A DNA stretch of 59,679 nt from positions 1 to 59,679 of the forward strand of contig JAHHHC010000035.1 in assembly GCA_019359515.1 (NCBI GenBank), written 5' to 3'. The DNA comes from Desmonostoc vinosum HA7617-LM4 (GTDB taxonomy: Bacteria; Cyanobacteriota; Cyanobacteriia; Cyanobacteriales; Nostocaceae). The position numbers and the translations under genes were made by a program. Each line of letters opens with the position of its first letter. Position 1 is the first letter of the stretch. Shown here in pieces: positions 53,350 to 59,679 of the stretch. A model generated the notes under the pieces. It was not told the DNA's origin. It saw nothing but the letters and a program-made list of their open reading frames with translations, and searched no databases.

Positions 53350-53670
53350 ATGGCGATAGTGAATATAGAAGAATTCGAGCTATTGATCGAAAAACAACCC
53401 TCATGTCTCCAGACAATGCCGAAAGCTATGCAAGCTTTGTGGTATGACAACAAAGGTGATTGGCATCAAGCACATGAAATAGTTCAAAATGCCAACGATG
53501 CTGATAGTGCTTGGGTTCATGCCTACCTGCACCGACAAGAGGGTGATTTGAATAATGCCCGTTACTGGTATCGACGCAGCCACCAGCCAGAGTTTTCAGG
53601 AGAATTCCGTCAAGAATGGGAGCAAATAGCTTCGGTACTGCTGAATAAGGTTCACTCCTATGGATGCTGA
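53350..53670 (+). CDS. Small conserved protein, TPR-like
   Basis: 106 residues from the ATG at 53350. Motifs ALWYDNKGDWHQAHEIVQ and WVHAYLHRQEGDLNNARYWYRRS, then a short tail, form two helical hairpins. I recall similar small proteins with WVHAYLHRxEGDxxNAxYWYRRA in many bacteria without known function. Its last 11 bases overlap the next gene, which suggests translational coupling. Confidence 0.72.
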   Translation: MAIVNIEEFELLIEKQPSCLQTMPKAMQALWYDNKGDWHQAHEIVQNANDADSAWVHAYLHRQEGDLNNARYWYRRSHQPEFSGEFRQEWEQIASVLLNKVHSYGC

Positions 53671-54034
53671 GGAATTAATGCGACGTTACGCTGCTGGAGA
53701 AAAATATTTTCCAGCAGTCAATTTGAGTAGAATCAAGCTAATAGGAGCCTACTTACCTGGAATTAATTTATGGGGAGCCAATTTGAGCGGAGCTAATCTC
53801 GCCAAAGCCAAACTTTGGGGTGCAGATTTGAGTAGAGCTAATTTAGCTAAAGCAAACTTGACTAGAGCAAATTTAAGCGGTGTTAAACTCAATGAAGCAA
53901 ATCTCCGAGGAGCAAAGCTGAACCATGCCAAGCTGTATGGAGCGAATTTGACTGGAGCTTATTATGATGAAAGCACTCGATTTTCTAGAGGTTTTGATCC
54001 TATTAGCAGCAATATGTGTAAGTTAGAAATCTAG
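53660..54034 (+). CDS. Pentapeptide-repeat protein (small)
   Basis: 124 residues, with 15 or so pentapeptide repeats from about residue 19 to 105, starting with MDAEELMRRYAAGEKYF and ending in a short non-repeat tail. No membrane segment. Its start lies inside the preceding TPR-like gene (11-base overlap), so the two are coupled. It differs from the 36169-40286 cluster in lacking the EKIETR domain. Confidence 0.88.
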   Translation: MDAEELMRRYAAGEKYFPAVNLSRIKLIGAYLPGINLWGANLSGANLAKAKLWGADLSRANLAKANLTRANLSGVKLNEANLRGAKLNHAKLYGANLTGAYYDESTRFSRGFDPISSNMCKLEI

Positions 54035-54209
54035 CAAAAAACAGCCTTTTACATATATATATACAAATTAAGCATTTACCATCAAAAACTGATAATTGAT
54101 ATCATTGAGCAAAATTTTTCAAATCAATGTTGCGTAAGGGATAGACGCATTATCTACAGATGTGTACCTTAATTATGTAACTAAAACGGAAACATTAAGC
54201 ACCTTTTGA

Positions 54210-54248
54210 CTGCATTTTGGTGGCTGTTCCTACCAAAATGCAGCTTTT
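54210..54248 (+). terminator. Strong hairpin; terminator or end of an RNA
   Basis: A perfect 12-bp stem CTGCATTTTGGT/ACCAAAATGCAG with a 10-base loop is followed by CTTTTA. It is 176 bases after the pentapeptide stop and before the amphi-Trp gene of the opposite strand. It may terminate the pentapeptide mRNA or a small RNA from the 54110-54250 region; the T-run is weak. Confidence 0.55.
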
Positions 54249-54335
54249 ATGGTTATTTGTCCTTTGTCAATACAAATGACTAATGACTTGTGCAATTTAG
54301 CTATGTTTTAATTGCTCAACTTCTGGCAAATAAAC

Positions 54336-54560
54336 TTATGAGCGCTTCCATTTGAATTCAATTTCTAATTCCTGCTCATCCTCGGTACGATCATACTCAA
54401 ATGTGATCGTCACCTCTGATGGTACATAAATGCGCTCTCCTGCAACAGAAATCTGAAAAGCTTTATTTTGCTCTAAAGCGTCTGCTAATCGCCGTAGCTT
54501 CGAGACAACTTCTTGTTTGGAGTATGATTTCTCAACATCAATATCCGCTTCGTTATTCAT
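54336..54560 (-). CDS. Amphi-Trp domain protein
   Basis: 74 residues, whole length matching the small amphi-Trp family: helix YSKQEVVSKLRRLADALEQ, strands FQISVAGERIYVP and VTITFEYDR, and a C-terminal ELEIEFKW with the conserved Trp. Function unknown; the family is found as short proteins in many bacteria and archaea. Single gene with its own upstream gap. Confidence 0.8.
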   Translation of the reverse strand: MNNEADIDVEKSYSKQEVVSKLRRLADALEQNKAFQISVAGERIYVPSEVTITFEYDRTEDEQELEIEFKWKRS

Positions 54561-54599
54561 GGCTGGCTCTGCATATAATCAAAGTTAAATGTGATAATT

Positions 54600-54672
54600 C
54601 GCGATGTCCAGATCCCCGACTTCTTTGAGAAGTTAGGGATCTTAGTTCTCACGAATGATTCAGGATTGCTAT
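54600..54672 (-). repeat. Hairpin repeat, inverted copy of 26537-26610
   Basis: AGATCCCCGACTTCTTTGAG with AAGTTAGGGATCT forms the stem; the outer block ATGATTCAGGATTGCTATA completes the repeat in reverse orientation to 26537. Next to it at 54920-54976 is another inverted repeat (CTTGTGGGGTGGGACGG with CATTCCACAAGAG). Otherwise the 612-base gap holds only MITE C. Confidence 0.72.
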
Positions 54673-55020
54673 AGTGATTTCGCTTCATTTAAATTTAAGA
54701 CAACGAGCAAATTATGACATAAGATGAATTACGCTTCAATCTATATTAGAGATTTAGATGAATTGAAATAAAACTTCCTAATTGTGAGCGTTTGTCTGTG
54801 AATTTTTCAATCCCCAATATAGATTTAGGTTAATTTAAATTTAAAACTTGGTAAATTTGACCAATGTTGCAATATATTTAGTAGTCATGTAACCAGGTTA
54901 AAATGTTGTAATAAGTTTTCTTGTGGGGTGGGACGGAAAACCTGCCACGGACGAGCGAGACGTCCATTCCACAAGAGTTTTTTTGCATCATTTAAAGGTT
55001 GCCACACTACTATTTTCTAT

Positions 55021-55168
55021 TAAGCTAATAATCATTCAAATTGCATCCCCGCGTCTCCCCTTAAGCGCGTCCCCCGAAGTTTGCTCAACGGGGGGAACCC
55101 CCGCACGCAACTTCTCTCCGCGTCTTTCTGAGGCAAAGGATTATGCAAGTTAAAGGCAGATTAGCTTA
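55021..55168. mobile_element. MITE family C, copy 2 (148 bp)
   Basis: Same 148-bp element as 30209-30356 in the same orientation, with only two single-base differences seen, and TAAGCTAAT/ATTAGCTTA ends. It lies five bases from the stop codon of the prohibitin gene, so both copies end close to the 3' side of a minus-strand gene. Confidence 0.86.
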
Positions 55169-55173
55169 CCCAA

Positions 55174-55983
55174 CTATTTTTTAGATAACTTTAATAACTC
55201 GCTAATATTTAAAAGCTTAGGAGCATCTTTACTCATAACTAAAGGTAATCTTCCATCCCATTTTTCTATTGTTTGTCTTTCTAAAATCTCAGCAGTTAAA
55301 CTATCATGCAATAATCTATTTACTTCTGCTTCACCTCTTGCTAAATTAATCTTAGCTTCAGCTTGCTTTACGGCTTTTAAAGCAATAAAATCTGCTCGCT
55401 TCGCATCTTGTTCAGCAATTTGTTTTGCTTCTACTGCTTCGCTAAATTTCTCCGAAAAGTTAAAATGAACTAGTGAAATATCATCAACTAAAATATGATA
55501 ATCGCATAATCTAGTTGTCAATGTAGCGTCAACTATCGATTTTACTTCTCCTCGCTTGATAACTATTTCTTCTGCTGTATAACTTGCCATAACCGCTTTT
55601 AAAACTTCTTCTACTGCGGGGTTAATAATTTTGGTGATGATATCTTGTTCATCACCAATCTCTTGAAAAACTATATTTATTTCATTAGGTATGATGTGCC
55701 AGTTTAATGCCACATCAGTAAAAATTTCTTGTAAATCTTTAGAAGAAGCCTCAGCAGAAATTTCTTGCTTTTGCACCCTCACGCTGATTTTTTTGACTGT
55801 ATTGACAATAGGAATTATTGTATGTATGCCTTCTCCTAAAACTTGCTCTTGTACCTTGCCAAACTGCATTAATACGCCGCGTTCTCCAGCACCAACTACC
55901 ACAAAAGGTGTAAGTAAAATTGTAATTAAAAATAAAATTGCGGTTAGTTTACCAGCATTATTTGTCAATTGAAACTGTTTCAT
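55174..55983 (-). CDS. Prohibitin/SPFH-domain protein
   Basis: 269 residues. One N-terminal membrane anchor (about 12-30), then the SPFH domain with GAGERGVLMQFGKVQ, GIHTIIPIVNTVKKISVRVQ, and a helical C-terminus EKFSEAVEAKQIAEQDAKRA typical of prohibitins. Such proteins form membrane rings that organise microdomains and proteases such as FtsH. Start at ATG 55983. The C-terminus is shorter than in some homologues but complete. Confidence 0.92.
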   Translation of the reverse strand: MKQFQLTNNAGKLTAILFLITILLTPFVVVGAGERGVLMQFGKVQEQVLGEGIHTIIPIVNTVKKISVRVQKQEISAEASSKDLQEIFTDVALNWHIIPNEINIVFQEIGDEQDIITKIINPAVEEVLKAVMASYTAEEIVIKRGEVKSIVDATLTTRLCDYHILVDDISLVHFNFSEKFSEAVEAKQIAEQDAKRADFIALKAVKQAEAKINLARGEAEVNRLLHDSLTAEILERQTIEKWDGRLPLVMSKDAPKLLNISELLKLSKK

Positions 55984-56210
55984 ATTGAGTCAGATAATTT
56001 TTATTGTGTTTCTAAAAATTTCTCAATAGGTATTCTATAATACTACATTAAATTGGTAGGAATATGCTAATTAATAATTTTAAAGTTGGCGATCGCAGTC
56101 TTGGCTCAGTATACATTTAATAAGCTGTGTAGCCAAAAAGATAATAATTTCAGTCCAAACCCCATGTATGATATTTAATGTAAATATACTTATATAACTT
56201 AAGCTTAACA

Positions 56211-58877
56211 ATGTTCAACCAATTTTTAAAATCACTGATCCGCTATTGGTTAATAATTCTATTTATTATCAGTTTTACACTTTGTTTTTGCTTAAATAAT
56301 TTACAGTTTACAACTCTGCAAGCAATTGCTCAAACTCCTAATGCTTCTCAATTAGTCAAGCAAGGTATTGCCAATTATAAAAGTGGAGAATTTCTGGATG
56401 CAATTCAACCTTGGAAAACAGCTTTGGAGTTATACCAAAAAAGTAATGATTTTCCAAATGTAGCAATTATTAATGAAAATTTAGCAAGAGTATATCAACA
56501 GTTGGGTGAATATGAGCAAGTGCTGAGTTATTGGCAGAAAGTAATTGCTCACTATCGCTCTATTAAAGATTTTACGAAAGTGGGAAGAACATTAACAGAG
56601 ATAGCACAAGCTTATATTAGTTTAGGGCAAACCGGAAAAGCAATTGGTATTTTGTGTAGTACGGTTGATGCAGAAAACCAAGAAGAATTAGGATGTCAAA
56701 AAGCAAGTGCATTACAAATAGCTCTCCAACAAAAGGATAAGCAAGGGGAAATTGCAGCATTGGGAAGTCTTGGTGAGGCTTACCGTTTGCAAGGTAATTA
56801 TGATATTGCCATTAAGCGTTTTGAAGAGGCTAAAAATAGTCATCTTTATAGTTCTGCGATTTTCAATAGTTTAGGTAATACTCTTGTAAGTCGCGCTCAA
56901 TTATGGAATCTCCGCGCTAAATCTGCTCAGAAACAAGGCATTATTAAAGCAAGTGAATTTAAACGAAAAGCAACAGAAGATTATCAACAGGCACTGGGAT
57001 ATTTTCTGGCAAGTTTTGAGGAAGCTAATCAACAAAAAAATAAATCTGATGAGATGCGGAGCTTGCTGAATTTAATTCAACTTTATTATTCAGCTAGAGG
57101 CATCAATTTATTTGATCTAGCTAAAGTCGATGTATATATTCAAAAAGCTTTAGAAATAATTGATCAATTACCTAATTCTGTAAATAAAGTATATGCTGCG
57201 ATCGCCATCGCAAATTTACCTGCACTCAATGTTGAATATACTTCACCGTTAACGGAATGTTCAGCAAAATTAAAACAACCAGAGCAGATAAAAAAACTAT
57301 TTAACAAAGCCATAAAAGTCTCTCAAACACTACGAAACTCACGCTCGGAATCTTATGCTTTAGGAGCGCTTGGTCATTTCTATGAGTGTCATCAGGAATA
57401 TCAAAAGGCTTTAGAATTAACTAAAAAAGCTCTTTGGATGGCAGATCAGAATTTGCAAGCTAAAGATAGCCTATATTTATGGGAGTGGCAAGCTGGGAGA
57501 ATTTTACTCAAAGATAGAAACAAAAATCCTGAAGCGCTTGCTTTTTATAAGCAAGCATACAATAATCTAGAAAAATTACGCAGCGATATTTTAATTGCAG
57601 ACCGCGATTTACAATTTGATTTTCGAGATATCATTGAACCTTTCTATCGCCAGTTAGCACAGTTGCAATTAGAACTAGCTGTATTAGATACTACTAACTT
57701 ACAAGAACGTAATCAAGTATTAAATAGTGCGTTAACAACAATTAATTCACTGCGATTAGCAGAAATTCAAAATTACTTTGGTAATGATTGTATTCTGACA
57801 GCAGTTAATAACACAACAGTTGATGATATTTTAGAGAAAGATACTGCGTTTATCAGTTCAATTATTTTGAAAGACAAAACCGGAATATTGTTGACATTAC
57901 CCAATCAAGAAAAATATTTAAAATGGATCAATCAAAACCAAGAAGTCTTTCGAGATAAAATCGACAAATTTCGTCAGAGTATTATTGCTGGACAAGAAAC
58001 ATTTACTTACGATACTACACAAGCAGAAACTTTATATGAGTTAATCATTAGCCCCTTTGAAAAATATTTAAATGCACAGCAAATTAAAATTTTAGTATTT
58101 ATCCAAGATAGTTTTTTGCGTAACGTCCCAATGGCTGCACTTTATGACAAAAAACAAAATAAATATCTCATCCAAAAATATGCCATTGCTACAACTCCTA
58201 GCTTACAGTTAACTTCAACAAAAAAACTCAAAATCCAATCAAGTCCAGCTCTAATTTTGGCTGTGAGTCAATCGGCGAAGGTAGATGATAAATTGTTTGA
58301 TAGCCTCACTAGTGTTCCTTTAGAAATAGAAACAATTCAAAAGCAATTTTCTGATAGTAAAAAGCTTGTAGACCTAGATTTTACGGCTAAGAATTTAGAA
58401 AAAGAAGTTAAAAATAGAGTTTATCCTATTATCCACATTGCAACCCACGCACAATTTGAAACAGTTCCAGAGGATACATTCTTAGTTACAGGAGACAATA
58501 ATAAACTAACAATTAATCAACTAGAAAATTTATTAAGACAAGCTGGTAATGGTTCCAATTTAGTTGAACTATTAGCATTAACAGCTTGTGAAACAGCGGT
58601 TGGTGACGATCGCGCCACCTTGGGATTAGCAGGTGTAGCTTTACAAGCTGGTACTAGAAGCGCAATGGCTTCATTATGGTCTGTGGGAGATGAATCTACA
58701 GCAGATTTAGTCACAGAGTTTTATAGTAGATTACGTAATTCAGACATGACTAAAGCCCAAGCTTTGCAAGCTGCTCAGTTAAAACTAATTAATGCCAAGA
58801 ATATTGCAGAGATTAATGACCAATACGATCACCCATATTACTGGGCACCTTTCATTATTATCGGTAATTGGTTTTGA
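56211..58877 (+). CDS. TPR-CHAT caspase-like protease
   Basis: 888 residues. A signal-anchor (about 13-35) precedes TPR-type helical repeats (about 42-480), then a CHAT domain (about 590-888) with the dyad H746 (IATHAQF) and C793 (TACETAV), DDRATLGLAG, and the terminal YYWAPFIIIGNWF. CHAT peptidases are caspase-like and cut after specific residues; here the export segment indicates a periplasmic or surface location. It is downstream of, and divergent from, the prohibitin gene by 227 bases. In cyanobacteria such genes are numerous; a specific target is not known. Confidence 0.92.
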   Translation: MFNQFLKSLIRYWLIILFIISFTLCFCLNNLQFTTLQAIAQTPNASQLVKQGIANYKSGEFLDAIQPWKTALELYQKSNDFPNVAIINENLARVYQQLGEYEQVLSYWQKVIAHYRSIKDFTKVGRTLTEIAQAYISLGQTGKAIGILCSTVDAENQEELGCQKASALQIALQQKDKQGEIAALGSLGEAYRLQGNYDIAIKRFEEAKNSHLYSSAIFNSLGNTLVSRAQLWNLRAKSAQKQGIIKASEFKRKATEDYQQALGYFLASFEEANQQKNKSDEMRSLLNLIQLYYSARGINLFDLAKVDVYIQKALEIIDQLPNSVNKVYAAIAIANLPALNVEYTSPLTECSAKLKQPEQIKKLFNKAIKVSQTLRNSRSESYALGALGHFYECHQEYQKALELTKKALWMADQNLQAKDSLYLWEWQAGRILLKDRNKNPEALAFYKQAYNNLEKLRSDILIADRDLQFDFRDIIEPFYRQLAQLQLELAVLDTTNLQERNQVLNSALTTINSLRLAEIQNYFGNDCILTAVNNTTVDDILEKDTAFISSIILKDKTGILLTLPNQEKYLKWINQNQEVFRDKIDKFRQSIIAGQETFTYDTTQAETLYELIISPFEKYLNAQQIKILVFIQDSFLRNVPMAALYDKKQNKYLIQKYAIATTPSLQLTSTKKLKIQSSPALILAVSQSAKVDDKLFDSLTSVPLEIETIQKQFSDSKKLVDLDFTAKNLEKEVKNRVYPIIHIATHAQFETVPEDTFLVTGDNNKLTINQLENLLRQAGNGSNLVELLALTACETAVGDDRATLGLAGVALQAGTRSAMASLWSVGDESTADLVTEFYSRLRNSDMTKAQALQAAQLKLINAKNIAEINDQYDHPYYWAPFIIIGNWF

Positions 58878-58966
58878 AGCAACAAGAGCTTTTCAAGTGC
58901 CTGTATTGCAGACTTACAATCATCTTCCCACTAGGCGATCCTTAGATCTTGCACCTGCCCAATCTC

Positions 58967-59080
58967 CCGCCAGAGAATAAATTCTCGCTCTTATTAGGTT
59001 AAGTCCACTTAAGTGGACTTAAATCTATGCTTTTTGTGAGATTTAGTCTTCTTGAGAGGACTTTTGCTATTAGCCATAGG
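58967..59080. repeat. Multi-hairpin repeat element, degenerate
   Basis: GCCAGAGAATAAATTCTC, AGTCCACTTAAGTGGACT and a GATTTAGTCTTCTTGAGAGGAC segment ending in CTTTTGCTATTAGCC. It is a relative of 14668-14790 and of the interior of MITE A, with the first hairpin broken. Confidence 0.7.
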
Positions 59081-59123
59081 TTTCTAACCGAATGGCACTA
59101 AGAAAAGCGGAAACGCTTATCGA

Positions 59124-59291
59124 TTAAGCAGTCTGCAATTGTTTACGTAATTCTTGCCGGGGTTTGGTCAATCTGGGGTAGGCTTTGGGGCGGCGTTTGG
59201 TGACTCGTGGTTCGCTGCGTGCAGGACGTTGACTCAATTTATCCTTGAGGATTTGTACTCTTAGTGTCACAGTATTAGTTATGGTATTGGC
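59124..59291 (-). pseudogene. Transposase C-terminal remnant (IS4-like)
   Basis: On the minus strand an open frame ends RPARSEPRVTKRRPKAYP then RLTKPRQELRKQLQTA and a stop at 59124-59126. The basic tail with EPR-x-x-KRRPK-x-YP-x-LTKPR is characteristic of the C-termini of some cyanobacterial IS4-type transposases. Nothing of the catalytic domain or terminal repeats is visible, and the frame is closed upstream at 59292. It is therefore a remnant, possibly the source of older insertions here. Confidence 0.6.
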
Positions 59292-59362
59292 TTACTTGTA
59301 TCAAAGAAAGTATTTCATGAACGAGTAAGCTTTTTCTACCTAAAAAAATTTTTGCACACCCC

Positions 59363-59565
59363 CTACATACTTGGGGACTTCCATTTTACCGACATAGCGA
59401 TCGCACTATGGGTCGGTACAAGATCCCAAAAAGCTCTCTCAACAAATCGATACTGCGGCACACTTTGTGAACGCAACTCTTGCACTTTGCATCAAGCACA
59501 ATCTCCTGAGCCATACATCCATCGTTTAAGAACGTTAAAAGCTCTGGTGCTTCAGCAATTCTCAT
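59363..59565 (-). pseudogene. Unidentified gene fragment with in-frame stop
   Basis: A minus-strand frame reads FNVLKRWMYGSGDCA, TGA, then CKVQELRSQSVPQYRFVERA and FWDLVPTHSAIAMSVKWKSPSM before TAG at 59363-59365. The last part looks like a conserved C-terminus (RFVERAFWDLVPTHSAIAMS), but I do not recognise the family. The region has other open frames on both strands, so the call is tentative. No further gene is seen to the end of the window at 59679. Confidence 0.3.
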
Positions 59566-59679
59566 TTTAAGAATGATAATTATTACCACTAACAACTATG
59601 CAAAATTTTCAGTTAAAGGTATGGTTTTTATATCTGTTGTAGGCATAGAGGCATTTGTTGAACCAGCCGGGTATTTTCG

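Noticed and set aside
56211-58877. CHAT protease plus prohibitin as a new defence system
   Set aside because: The two genes are divergent and both are common single genes in cyanobacteria; there is no further effector or sensor next to them.
1-59679. tRNA, rRNA or prophage genes
   Set aside because: No tRNA cloverleaf, rRNA segment, integrase or phage structural gene was recognised; without a computed scan, small RNAs could be missed.

Overview
The window comes from a filamentous, probably heterocyst-forming cyanobacterium of the Nostoc/Anabaena/Calothrix type. Evidence: psbA (D1 of photosystem II) at the left edge, pcyA (phycocyanobilin synthesis), a RexT/TrxA2 pair like that of Anabaena, very frequent HIP1 sites (GCGATCGC), and heptanucleotide STRR arrays (CCCCAGT/CCCCATT/CCCTACT types) in many intergenic gaps. 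Annotation is from reading alone; no database search was run.

Layout. 1-217: 5' end of psbA, minus strand. 898-10840: a co-directional Wzx/Wzy-type exopolysaccharide locus (three GT4 and one GT2 glycosyltransferase, Wzc-like tyrosine kinase/copolymerase, O-antigen-polymerase-like protein, Wzx-like flippase). 10934-17261: a upp gene tail, a membrane protein with a cold-shock-like domain, and two intact tandem trypsin-like/TPR secreted proteases preceded by a decayed third copy; two 167-bp MITEs flank this array. 17340-29594: a conserved cyanobacterial protein, two groups of two-component genes on the minus strand (hybrid kinase with Rcp1-like regulator; PAS/GAF kinase with a CheY-like regulator and a large REC-wHTH-HPt-REC regulator), pcyA, and a pentapeptide-repeat membrane protein. 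Both kinases carry phytochrome/CBCR-like GAF domains with a cysteine near the expected bilin-attachment position.

29600-36168: a broken TetR gene, an intact autoregulated-looking TetR gene, a broken Gln-rich coiled-coil gene, type II NADH dehydrogenase, a truncated CobH-like gene, an Rpn/PD-(D/E)XK-like protein, and a flavoprotein of the kind usually fused to SelD but lacking SelD. 36169-40286: three tandem pentapeptide-repeat paralogues. 40580-45560: TRAP (TakP-like) binding protein, a PEP-CTERM protein, cobyrinate a,c-diamide synthase, biotin synthase. 45694-50696: a redox/detoxification island (hydrolase, rexT, trxA2, SDR, nitroreductase, methyltransferase, GST). 50815-58877: Ser/Thr kinase, small exported and pentapeptide proteins, amphi-Trp protein, prohibitin, and a TPR-CHAT protease. 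The right end holds gene remnants.

The most distinctive feature is repeat activity. Three different two-copy families with terminal inverted repeats are present, along with STRRs, multi-hairpin elements, and several places where intergenic-type repeat sequence is translated in frame inside conserved enzymes (histidine kinase ATPase domain, response regulator linker, CobB, Ser/Thr kinase) or forms protein C-termini. I did not find a convincing new multi-gene system. The best candidates for new biology are the protein-coding repeat insertions, a possible small RNA at 22448-22527, and the possible light-sensing kinases around pcyA.
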